Shown in pieces: positions 16,608 to 24,568 of a stretch of DNA of 64,000 nt. Origin of the DNA: Candidatus Saccharimonadota bacterium (lineage in GTDB: Bacteria > Patescibacteriota > Saccharimonadia > Saccharimonadales > Saccharimonadaceae); contig JAILQE010000002.1 of NCBI GenBank assembly GCA_024699125.1, positions 1 through 64,000 of the forward strand, written 5' to 3'. Position 1 is the first letter of the stretch. Each line of letters starts with the position of its first letter. A program made the translations under genes and the position numbers. The notes beneath the pieces are model-generated. The model saw only the letters and a program-made list of their open reading frames with translations, was not told where the DNA came from and made no database searches.

Positions 16608-17601
16608 TTTGGCTGAGGAATTTAATGGTATCACGCATTGCGTCGGCAACCGTGAGCTCGGTCTTCCAGTTGAGTTCTTTTTCAGCTTTGCTTGGGTCGG
16701 CAATAAGTTCGGCAAGATCGCCGGCGCGGCGTGGAGCCACATGGTTCGGTAGAGGCTTGCCGGCGGCTTCTTCGAAGGCGGCGACCATTTCTTTAACGGA
16801 AGTGCCCTTGCCGGAGCCAAGGTTGTAAATCGAAACGCCTGGTTTCATATGAGCGGCTGCAGCAACGTGGCCTCTTGCTAAATCAACAACGTGGATATAA
16901 TCGCGAATACAAGTGCCATCTGAAGTTGGATAATCGTCACCGTAAACTTCAAGTTCGGCTATTTCGCCGCGAGCAACTTTCATGATGACTGGCATCAAGT
17001 TGTTTGGAATGCCGTTTGGGTCTTCGCCGATGAGACCAGATTCGTGGTTGCCTACTGGGTTGAAGTAGCGCAAAATCGTGATGTTGAAGGTTGGATCAGA
17101 CTCGGCGAGATCTTTCAAAATCTCTTCGATAACATGTTTGGTTTCGCCGTATGGGTTAGTAATGCCGGTGCCGGTAGGCATGGTTTCGTCGAGACGAGCC
17201 ACACCTTGGTCACCATAAACAGTAGCAGAAGACGAGAAAATAATTTTTTTGACGCCATATTTTTGCATGCATTTTAATAGATTAACAGTACCACCAACGT
17301 TGTTTTCGTAGTATTCAAGTGGTTTCTCAACTGATTCAGCCACGGCTTTGAGGCCAGCGAAATGAATCACCATATCATAGTGATGCTCAGCAAAAAGTTT
17401 ATCCATCGCGTCGTAGTCACGAAGATCTACCTGATAAAAGTCTGGTTTTTTGCCAGCGATTTTTTCGATTTGATCAAGAACGGTAACCTTAGAATTATAA
17501 AGGTTATCCATCACGTCAAGTTCGTAACCTTGCTTGTAGAGTTCAATAATTGTGTGGGAACCAATATAGCCTGTTCCACCTGTAACCAAAATTCTTTCCA
17601 T
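16597..17601 (-). CDS. galE: UDP-glucose 4-epimerase
   Basis: A 334-residue short-chain dehydrogenase-like enzyme interconverting UDP-glucose and UDP-galactose with bound NAD. The Rossmann motif TGGTGYIGSH is at residues 7-16, SSSATVYG holds the catalytic Ser/Thr region, and NPYGETKH holds the Tyr-x3-Lys pair. NGIPNNLMPVIMKVA and IRDYIHVVDLA are typical of GalE. With glf downstream it would supply UDP-galactose for UDP-galactofuranose. TAAAAT ends six bases before the ATG, so it is probably leaderless. It shares a mirrored promoter region with the ABC exporter. Confidence 0.96.
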   Translation of the reverse strand: MERILVTGGTGYIGSHTIIELYKQGYELDVMDNLYNSKVTVLDQIEKIAGKKPDFYQVDLRDYDAMDKLFAEHHYDMVIHFAGLKAVAESVEKPLEYYENNVGGTVNLLKCMQKYGVKKIIFSSSATVYGDQGVARLDETMPTGTGITNPYGETKHVIEEILKDLAESDPTFNITILRYFNPVGNHESGLIGEDPNGIPNNLMPVIMKVARGEIAELEVYGDDYPTSDGTCIRDYIHVVDLARGHVAAAAHMKPGVSIYNLGSGKGTSVKEMVAAFEEAAGKPLPNHVAPRRAGDLAELIADPSKAEKELNWKTELTVADAMRDTIKFLSQNGA

Positions 17602-17607
17602 ACCCTT

Positions 17608-17757
17608 ATTTTATCATAAAAATGCGCATATGTCTTTTTCGGACACACTTCGCCCTTCGGACTCACGCTTCGCGAACAAGGCCGTTACTTCGTACGCCTT
17701 CGGCGAGCGGCCAAGCTTATGGTCCGAAAAAGACATTTGCGCATTTCATGTTATAAT
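17608..17757. promoter_or_regulatory. Mirrored divergent promoters of galE and the ABC exporter within a 25-bp inverted repeat
   Basis: Arms at 17620-17644 and 17722-17746 are inverted copies with one mismatch. Each arm carries AAGACA as a -35 box. The galE -10 box TAAAAT is at 17608-17613 (spacer 17) and the exporter -10 box TATAAT at 17752-17757 (spacer 16). About 77 bases between the arms contain several small CG-rich hairpins and no gene. Confidence 0.6.
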
Positions 17758-17765
17758 AAAAAGGT

Positions 17766-18572
17766 ATGAAAATTCCTAATGTTCTATGTAAGAAGAATCG
17801 AATTCTTTTGAAGGAACTGACTAAAACTGATTTTAAGCTACGTTATCAAGGCTCGGTGTTGGGCTATTTGTGGGCTCTGCTTCGCCCTTTGATGATGTTT
17901 GCAATTCTTTATATCGTGTTTTCAAAACTTCTCAGATGGGGCAATGATATTGATCACTATCCAGTTTATCTTTTGATTGGTACCACAATGTGGAGCTTCT
18001 TTACTGAGTGTACCCAACAAGGCATTCACGCAATCGTGCAGCGTGGCGATTTGATTCGCAAGATTTGCTTTCCTAAATATATCGTTGTGGTTTCAGCCAC
18101 CTTTACTGCCGTTATTAATATGCTGATTAACCTTGGCGTAATTTTAATTTTCGCCCTTATTAATGGCGTTACGCCAAGTTGGTCTTGGCTGCTGGTGCCA
18201 TTTGCATTGCTTGAACTTTATGCATTGTCACTTGGTATTGCGTTCCTACTTGGTGCTATCAACGTAAAGTATCGCGATGTCACCTCGATTTGGGAAGTTA
18301 CTATTCAGGCGCTTTTCTATACAGTGCCGATTATTTACCCCCTCACCATGGTGCCAGATATTGCCGCTAAAATTCTGCTTCTGAACCCAATCGCTCAAGC
18401 TATCCAAGACGTTCGCCATAGTTTGATAGCTTCCGACACCGTAACCACGATCTGGAGCAAAGTAGATAATCCATTTCTTATAGTTATTCCGTTCCTAATC
18501 GTAATTACTGTTTTAGTATTTGCGGCAATTTATTTCCGAAGAAAATCTAAATTCTTTGCGGAGGAAATCTAA
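17766..18572 (+). CDS. ABC-2 type polysaccharide exporter permease (Wzm/TagG-like)
   Basis: A 268-residue permease with about six membrane helices. The N-terminal KELTKTDFKLRYQGSVLGYLWALLRPL is the amphipathic start typical of Wzm/TagG/RfbD permeases. It would move a completed, lipid-linked glycan across the membrane with the ATPase encoded directly after it. TATAAT lies eight bases before the ATG. It is placed in the middle of the glycosyltransferase genes, which supports a role in export of the same polymer. Confidence 0.92.
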   Translation: MKIPNVLCKKNRILLKELTKTDFKLRYQGSVLGYLWALLRPLMMFAILYIVFSKLLRWGNDIDHYPVYLLIGTTMWSFFTECTQQGIHAIVQRGDLIRKICFPKYIVVVSATFTAVINMLINLGVILIFALINGVTPSWSWLLVPFALLELYALSLGIAFLLGAINVKYRDVTSIWEVTIQALFYTVPIIYPLTMVPDIAAKILLLNPIAQAIQDVRHSLIASDTVTTIWSKVDNPFLIVIPFLIVITVLVFAAIYFRRKSKFFAEEI

Positions 18573-19355
18573 ATGGCAAAACGTCCAATTGGTACAAGAG
18601 TTGAGCGGTTTACTGATGGCGATGTAGCGATCAGCATTCATAATCTTCATAAGAGTTTCCGTCTTCCTACTGAAAAAGCCTTTGGCTTGAAGCAGGCTAT
18701 CTTTAATCGTCTGCGTGGCATAAAAGGTTTTCGTGAACAAAAAGTATTGAAGGGTATTGATCTTGAGATTAAAAAAGGCGAGTTTGTTGGTATTGTTGGC
18801 CGCAACGGTTCTGGTAAATCTACTTTGCTTAAGACCTTGGCCGGTATTTACTACCCTGAAAAAGGCGAGATTATTGTAGATGGTAATTTGGTGCCTTTTA
18901 TCGAACTTGGTGTTGGCTTTAACCCAGAATTAACAGGCCGCGAAAACGTATACCTTAACGGTGCATTGCTTGGTTTTTCGAACGACGAAATGGATAAAAT
19001 GTATGATGAGATTTGGGATTTTGCCGAGCTAAAAGATTTCCAAGATCAAAAACTCAAAAATTATTCTTCTGGTATGCAAGTGCGTTTGGCATTCTCAATC
19101 GCAATTCGCGCCAAGGGTGATATTCTGCTACTTGACGAGGTGCTCGCCGTAGGCGACGCCGCCTTCCAACAAAAATGTAACGATTACTTTGAATCTTTGC
19201 ATGGCAACCAAACCGTGATTCTAGTTACTCACTCGATGGAAAATGTGCGCAAGTTCTGTGACCGCGCAATCTTGATTGAAGATGGCCAGGTCAAACTAGA
19301 CGGCAAACCAGACAAAGTTGCCGATGCTTATACAAATCTTTGGAAAAAGAAATAA
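18573..19355 (+). CDS. ABC exporter ATPase for polysaccharide (Wzt/TagH-like)
   Basis: A 260-residue ATP-binding subunit. The Walker A motif GRNGSGKST (about residues 75-83), signature YSSGMQVRLAFS and Walker B DILLLDEVLAVGD are all intact. The extended N-terminus before the first strand is usual in Wzt/TagH proteins. A C-terminal carbohydrate-binding domain is absent, so substrate recognition may not require a capped chain. The ATG follows the permease stop directly, with GGAGG inside the permease end. It stops flush with the convergent glf gene. Confidence 0.93.
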   Translation: MAKRPIGTRVERFTDGDVAISIHNLHKSFRLPTEKAFGLKQAIFNRLRGIKGFREQKVLKGIDLEIKKGEFVGIVGRNGSGKSTLLKTLAGIYYPEKGEIIVDGNLVPFIELGVGFNPELTGRENVYLNGALLGFSNDEMDKMYDEIWDFAELKDFQDQKLKNYSSGMQVRLAFSIAIRAKGDILLLDEVLAVGDAAFQQKCNDYFESLHGNQTVILVTHSMENVRKFCDRAILIEDGQVKLDGKPDKVADAYTNLWKKK

Positions 19356-20480
19356 TTAATCCAATTTAGCTGCAAGATCTAGCGCGTTTTTGATGGCAAT
19401 ATCCATATCCCAATAGCGATAGGCACCAAGGCGACCGCCTAGAATTAGGTTTGGATATTCGGTTTTGGCTTCAGCCACATATTTTTGATAGAGGGCTTCG
19501 TTTTCGTCATTATTAATTGGATAGTATGCTTCCCCGCCCTTTTCGAAGTTGGCTGGATATTCGCGGCAGATAATACATTCTGGTTGGTTGATAACTTCTG
19601 GTTGGTGAATTTGATAATATTTGTAATCGTGTGCGCGAGTGTACGGTACTTCGGCATCCGCTTCGTTAATCACGGCGCAACCCAAAGTATTGGTGGTACG
19701 TTCTTCTTCAAAGCGAAGGCTACGGTATGGCAAAACACCAAACTTATAATCTAAAAGTTCATCCACCTGGCCACAATACAAAATTTTGGTGGTGGATGGG
19801 ATTTGGTCTTTGATATCTTTAAAATCGGTGTTTAAGCGTACTTCAATATTCTCATGATTTAGCATGTTTTCGACAATCTTGCCATAGCCATTTTTTGGAA
19901 TGCCTTGGTGCTTGGCAGTGATAAAGTAACGATTGTCGTGGTTGTAACGTACTGGAATGCGTGACAAAATATCGGCGCTCAAATTTTTCGGATCAGTGCT
20001 CCATTGTTTCTCGGTGTAGTGTTTAAGAAAAGTGGTGTAGAGTTTTTCACCAACCAAAGAAATACCTTTTTCTTCGAAGTTTTTAGGATCAGTAATGCCG
20101 GCTTTTTCGGCCTCTTTTTTGACGAATTCTTCAGCTTCTTCGCCGGTCATATTGGTGCCGTAAAGCAAGTTGATGGTATCTAGGTTAATTGGCATCGGAT
20201 AAAGTTTGCCGGCATGACGAGTAGGCACGGTGTGAATGTAATCGTTAAACTCGGTGAATTTAGTAATATAATCCCAAACTTCGTCTAGCTCGGTATGAAA
20301 AATATGCGAACCATATTTGTGAACCTCGATACCGGTGGCTTCGTCAGTATAACTATAGGCGTTGCCAGCGAGATGGTTGCGGCGGTCAATTACTAAAATT
20401 TTTTTGCCTTTTTCGGCGAGGCGCTCTGCTACGGTCGCACCAAAGAAACCAGCACCAACAATAATGTAGTCGTAATTCAT
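19356..20480 (-). CDS. glf: UDP-galactopyranose mutase
   Basis: A 374-residue flavoenzyme that converts UDP-galactopyranose to UDP-galactofuranose. It starts with the FAD-binding IIVGAGFFGATVAERLAE, followed by NHLAGNAYSY, the conserved HKYGSHIFHT, and YTEKQWSTDPK. The C-terminal RLGAYRYWDMD is typical of the family. Human cells lack this sugar form, and its presence indicates a galactofuranose-bearing surface glycan. AAAGG precedes the ATG. The start overlaps the previous glycosyltransferase stop by four bases, so they form an operon. Confidence 0.96.
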   Translation of the reverse strand: MNYDYIIVGAGFFGATVAERLAEKGKKILVIDRRNHLAGNAYSYTDEATGIEVHKYGSHIFHTELDEVWDYITKFTEFNDYIHTVPTRHAGKLYPMPINLDTINLLYGTNMTGEEAEEFVKKEAEKAGITDPKNFEEKGISLVGEKLYTTFLKHYTEKQWSTDPKNLSADILSRIPVRYNHDNRYFITAKHQGIPKNGYGKIVENMLNHENIEVRLNTDFKDIKDQIPSTTKILYCGQVDELLDYKFGVLPYRSLRFEEERTTNTLGCAVINEADAEVPYTRAHDYKYYQIHQPEVINQPECIICREYPANFEKGGEAYYPINNDENEALYQKYVAEAKTEYPNLILGGRLGAYRYWDMDIAIKNALDLAAKLD

Positions 20481-21448
20481 TTTTTTCCTTTCAGTTTGTT
20501 TTTAATTCTGCCAATAAAGAGTCTAATTCTAAATCTGGTAGTTACTTCGCCGTCTAATTCTTTGAATCGTTTTTTGGTTGCCCGGCAGAAGCGCCTGCAT
20601 TCACAACGCTCACTCAGCGTAGACTCATTATTATAATTATAAATCCAATAATGTGTTTTATAGATTTCTTTTATACGAGCGGCCAATAATTCTTTTTTGG
20701 CCACATTTTTGCACGAAGCATACAACTCAACTAGTTTCGCGATCACGCGCGCGTGGTCTTCGCGGTGTTTAAACTGCTTTTTAGGAGATACGCTTTGGTC
20801 TGCTCTACCAATATAGTATTGGTAAATATCGAGAGGCAACACTATAAAGTTGTCGGCCGCCAGAATGGCTTTTGCCACAAATTCTTGGTCTTCGTAAAAG
20901 GTTTTTTCAAGTAGCGCAGCTTCGCGGCGATATTTTTCGGTTTTGATTGTGATGGAATGAATGGCAAGAAACTCAATCTGTAATTTTGGCGATAGTTCCT
21001 GAATTTTATCTAGTTTGAAGGTTTTTTCGTACTCAAAATAGTCGAGCTTTACTCTTTCGGTTTCTTTTAGGTCACCACGACTATATTCAGTAACAATTAA
21101 ATCGGCGGGTTCCTCATGTAAAATTTTAAGATATTGTTCTAGGTCGGTTGGGGCAAACCAGTCGTCTGCATCTAGGACCCTAAGATATTTTCCTTTTACA
21201 ATCTTCATGCCAGCATTAATAGTTGACCCATGCCCGCCATTTTCTTTATCAATAACCGTGATTGATCCTGGATATTTTTTGGAGTACTGCCCGGCTATTT
21301 TAATAGTGCCGTCGGCACTGCCGTCGTTGACAATGATGACATCAAGTTTATCAATCACCGGGATAAGGCTTTTTAGGCAACGTTCAAGATAATCCTGCAT
21401 ATTGTAAGCAGGAATAATAACTGAGAGTTCTTTAGTGGTTTTAGTCAC
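20477..21448 (-). CDS. Family 2 glycosyltransferase
   Basis: A 323-residue GT-A enzyme. It contains SVIIPAYNMQDYLERCLKS, VIIVNDGSADGT and LRVLDADDWFAP, with YEDQEFVAKA as the probable catalytic acidic region. The C-terminal 60 residues are basic and contain a Cys cluster (CECRRFC), which may bind the membrane surface or a metal; this is a guess. It overlaps glf by four bases and the upstream gene by eight. Given glf, it could be a galactofuranosyltransferase, though the sequence does not prove this. Confidence 0.88.
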   Translation of the reverse strand: MTKTTKELSVIIPAYNMQDYLERCLKSLIPVIDKLDVIIVNDGSADGTIKIAGQYSKKYPGSITVIDKENGGHGSTINAGMKIVKGKYLRVLDADDWFAPTDLEQYLKILHEEPADLIVTEYSRGDLKETERVKLDYFEYEKTFKLDKIQELSPKLQIEFLAIHSITIKTEKYRREAALLEKTFYEDQEFVAKAILAADNFIVLPLDIYQYYIGRADQSVSPKKQFKHREDHARVIAKLVELYASCKNVAKKELLAARIKEIYKTHYWIYNYNNESTLSERCECRRFCRATKKRFKELDGEVTTRFRIRLFIGRIKNKLKGKK

Positions 21449-23273
21449 GTAAAAATACCTTCAAAGCCATGTCGATTAATTTGCGCCTTCTGGTGTTGTG
21501 TGGGAATAATTTGTGAAGAAGCTCTCTCTTTGGTGAACCAACTGGAAAAGTATCTGTCATCACCATACTGTTGGCGTAGTTTGGCTCTTTTTGCGAAACT
21601 GTTGTTTCTAGATAACATGGGAAAACAGCGTTTTCTTTCATTAATGCAAAATATTGCATATAAAGGGCATCAGATTTTACGGTTTTGACGTTATTAAAAT
21701 CGAAACTAATGATTTTTGCCTCGCCGAGTTTTGAAAAGTCTTCGGCTGGGGCTAGCGACATAATATATTCGTCATTTGGAGATAGTGGTGCCTGGTGGTT
21801 CCATTCTTGTGGTAACTTGTCCCAATCGCCAGAGTATACAGACATCACGGCTTCTGCCAAATTTTGATTCTCTGGAATCTTTTTGAACTTCTCAATGTCG
21901 ATTAGCATAATTCCTGGGTCTAGAATATCGTCACGCGTGAGGCCGATTTTTTCTAGATGTGCTAGGGTCTCTGATTTGAATTGGTTCGCTTTGCCAGCGG
22001 TTATTAAATCCACAGTTGCGCCAATGGCGTGACTCAGTTTGGTTTCGTAGAGTTTAGACACGTCATCGCAAACAATAGTACTCCATTTAAGATAAATAAC
22101 TTTTTGATATTGGAATGGCAGGGCATCAAAGTAATTAAGCAGACTGCTCTTTGGTGCGAATTTCGTATTGCATCTTGCTAGTTCTAGCGAGAGGTTATAG
22201 CACCTTAAGTTGCAGTTTGGATACTTTACAGCAGCGTTTTTAATAGTTTCGATCGCACTTGCAGTAATTGGCGTGGCGTCGTCGTTGTAAAAGATAATAG
22301 CGTCGTATTTCTTCTTCGGATTAATGCTTTTTAAGAAAGCATCAAAACATGGCGCAAACAGCATTGGCAAGTACTGAGTCTTAGTAGGCACAGTGAGATC
22401 AAAAACCACTGGACAAGCGTTTTTTTCGGTTGGGGCAATTGGCGTGATTTTTTCGGTGTTTTCAATATAGATCATTTGGCGTTCGTTAACCTTGAGGTTG
22501 CGAGTCTGGCGAATGTAATAAATGTAGGCGCTTGAAAGCACTTCGGCAAGATAGCCGTAGATTCTAGCCATCTGCGTGTTGTAGTAACGAATATCAACTT
22601 TCCCTTCTACATCAGCAAGCACTGAAAACATGAAATCACAGATTTCGTCGTAGATTGGTTTTTTGGCAATCCACATGTTATAGCCAAGATACATTTTTTG
22701 GTGCATATAACGATCTAGGTATGGCGCAACTTCAGGATATTTTTCTTTTGCAATATCAATTGCAAGGTATAGATCTTTCATCTTAATAATACAATCTTCA
22801 TGATCGATATAATGTTTTTCAACAGTGCTACGGCGTTTGTTTCTTGGCGTGTAGATTTCTTTAACATTTTGGGATTCGGCAACAATTAAGTCGTTTGCCT
22901 CGATGAGTTCGCGCATGGCGGTTTCATTTGTAAGACCAAATTCTTCAAATTTTGCCTCGGTGGCAGCTGGCCAACGCACCATTTTGCGCCCATCAGCGCT
23001 CACTGGGTAGCGGTTACTAGTGAAGGAAAAGAAACGGCGATAATGCATAATGCCACAATAGTCGCAATCTAGGTTTTTCCATCCCCAATAAATAGCTGTT
23101 AGTTCGCAGTAATATGGATTTTTCTTGGAAATATTGTCACCTTGGTCGTCACGTTGGTAGCCTGAGAGGTGTTGTTTACGATTGGCGGCACCAACTTCAA
23201 TTGGCAAAAAGAGTGAATTTTTTGGAAGTTCGCTAGCTTTGTGTGCTGCGATTAAAATTTTAATATCGGACAT
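21441..23273 (-). CDS. DUF4422 plus GT8-like two-domain glycosyltransferase
   Basis: A 610-residue protein with two glycosyltransferase-type halves. Residues 1-260 match DUF4422 proteins: IKILIAAHKASELP, YYCELTAIYWGWKNL, DYCGIMHYRRFF. Residues 290-540 resemble GT8 enzymes, with AIIFYNDDA, a KVIYLKWSTIVCDDVS stretch at the usual DxD place, and DPGIMLIDIEKF. The classical DxD is not clear, so activity of the second half is uncertain. TATAAT ends six bases before the chosen ATG (23273); in-frame sequence upstream is ignored. It heads the DUF4422-GT2-glf operon. Confidence 0.78.
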   Translation of the reverse strand: MSDIKILIAAHKASELPKNSLFLPIEVGAANRKQHLSGYQRDDQGDNISKKNPYYCELTAIYWGWKNLDCDYCGIMHYRRFFSFTSNRYPVSADGRKMVRWPAATEAKFEEFGLTNETAMRELIEANDLIVAESQNVKEIYTPRNKRRSTVEKHYIDHEDCIIKMKDLYLAIDIAKEKYPEVAPYLDRYMHQKMYLGYNMWIAKKPIYDEICDFMFSVLADVEGKVDIRYYNTQMARIYGYLAEVLSSAYIYYIRQTRNLKVNERQMIYIENTEKITPIAPTEKNACPVVFDLTVPTKTQYLPMLFAPCFDAFLKSINPKKKYDAIIFYNDDATPITASAIETIKNAAVKYPNCNLRCYNLSLELARCNTKFAPKSSLLNYFDALPFQYQKVIYLKWSTIVCDDVSKLYETKLSHAIGATVDLITAGKANQFKSETLAHLEKIGLTRDDILDPGIMLIDIEKFKKIPENQNLAEAVMSVYSGDWDKLPQEWNHQAPLSPNDEYIMSLAPAEDFSKLGEAKIISFDFNNVKTVKSDALYMQYFALMKENAVFPCYLETTVSQKEPNYANSMVMTDTFPVGSPKRELLHKLFPHNTRRRKLIDMALKVFLRD

Positions 23274-23302
23274 ACAAATATTATAGCATATTTTCCCCTG
23301 TC

Positions 23303-23332
23303 TTGACACCTGGCTCGTTTGTTTTGTAAAAT
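23303..23332 (+). promoter_or_regulatory. Promoter of the glycosyltransferase-like gene at 23339
   Basis: A perfect TTGACA (23303-23308) and TAAAAT (23327-23332) are 18 bp apart. The -10 box ends six bases before the ATG, a clear case of a leaderless arrangement with an identifiable -35 box. Confidence 0.75.
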
Positions 23333-23338
23333 ATAAAT

Positions 23339-24568
23339 ATGACGAAAAATTCCCTGTTTTCTGGCAAGCGTTTTTTAATCACTCAACCAATGATTCGCGG
23401 CCTAAACGGCTCAACAATGGTTACTTTAGAGCTTGCTAGTTTCCTCAAGTCCTGCGGCGCCAAGGTAGTTGTTTACACAAACATCGCACTTGACCCTGCT
23501 TTGTCGTTGTTCAAAAAAGCAGAGATCAGAGTAATCACGCCTCAAGAAAAAATGGAATTTTCGGTTAATGATTTTGATTATATTTGGGTTCATTCCCTTA
23601 CCTTGCCACGCTCGCTTCTAGACGATTTAAAGATTGAGCGCAAGAAAAACCCACCGTTTATTTTCTTGCATATGTCAGCACTTGACCAAATTCCAGATGA
23701 ACATCCTTGGATTTATCAGCTAGAAGAAAAGCTTTCCAGTCTGTCATTATATATCTCTGATGGCACTTTAACGGCAAACGAAAAATATGGTTTGCCAAAG
23801 AAAGTTGGGTTTTACAGAAATCCGGCACCAGTGGAATTTGCTGAGGCCGCCAGAAAGGAAGCTCCTGCCGAGCTCAAACGTCTATTGGTAGTTTCAAATC
23901 ATCCACCAAAAGAAGTATTAGAGGCGACAGAGATGCTTGAAAAACGTGGCGTCGTAGTGGACAAACTTGGTGAAGGCCAAGCAAAGTATTCGTTGGTTAC
24001 TCCAGAACTTCTAAAAAAATACGATGCAGTGATTACGATTGGCAAGACTGTGCAATATTGTCTTATGACCAATACTCCTGTTTATATTTATGACCATTTT
24101 GGTGGCGAGGGTTGGTTAACTCCAAAAAATTACGACCGCACCAAATCGTTTAACTTCTCTGGTAGATTCACTTCTAATAAGCCAGGTGCTGAAATTGCCG
24201 AAGATTTAATTAACGGATTCTCGGACGCTGTGGCGTTCCAAAACAGTTTGAGTTTAGAACAAAAAGAAGACTTTATGATAGACCGTGTGCTCGAGAAAAT
24301 TCTAACTCAAGTGGAGCCGAGAAAGCTTGGCGCGTTTGACAGTGAATATATTGAGACCGTAAAGGCAGCAGAACTTTGCTCAGAACTTCGCTTTATCGCA
24401 AGTGAGGAGCTTGGCGATTTGCGCGACAATACTTTTGATGTGCGCGAACGCTGCAATTATTACAAGAACGAGCTTGAAAAAGTTACCTCCGCAAAAAGCT
24501 ATCGTATCTTTAACACATTGCTTAAACCATACAAAAAACTTAGATCTTTAGGCCGGAAGCAAGCTTAG
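23339..24568 (+). CDS. GT-B-like glycosyltransferase-type protein
   Basis: A 409-residue protein that begins like a GT4-type glycosyltransferase (RFLITQPMIRGLNGSTMVTLELASFLKSCGAKVVVYTN). A second Rossmann-like half follows at about residues 185-310 (LKRLLVVSNHPPKEVLEATEMLEKRGVVVD; YDAVITIGKTVQYCLMTNTPVYIYDHFGGEGWL). The usual EX7E motif of GT4 is not evident. The last 70 residues form a helical coiled stretch. It lies at the edge of the glycan locus, so a role in the same pathway is likely but unproven. It overlaps the next convergent gene by 29 bp. Confidence 0.65.
   Translation: MTKNSLFSGKRFLITQPMIRGLNGSTMVTLELASFLKSCGAKVVVYTNIALDPALSLFKKAEIRVITPQEKMEFSVNDFDYIWVHSLTLPRSLLDDLKIERKKNPPFIFLHMSALDQIPDEHPWIYQLEEKLSSLSLYISDGTLTANEKYGLPKKVGFYRNPAPVEFAEAARKEAPAELKRLLVVSNHPPKEVLEATEMLEKRGVVVDKLGEGQAKYSLVTPELLKKYDAVITIGKTVQYCLMTNTPVYIYDHFGGEGWLTPKNYDRTKSFNFSGRFTSNKPGAEIAEDLINGFSDAVAFQNSLSLEQKEDFMIDRVLEKILTQVEPRKLGAFDSEYIETVKAAELCSELRFIASEELGDLRDNTFDVRERCNYYKNELEKVTSAKSYRIFNTLLKPYKKLRSLGRKQA

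Noticed and set aside
16608-16820. N-terminal extension of the glycosyltransferase at 15663-16607
   Set aside because: It runs antiframe through galE and reads as low-complexity Pro/Ala/Lys sequence. The canonical GT2 start is at 16607.
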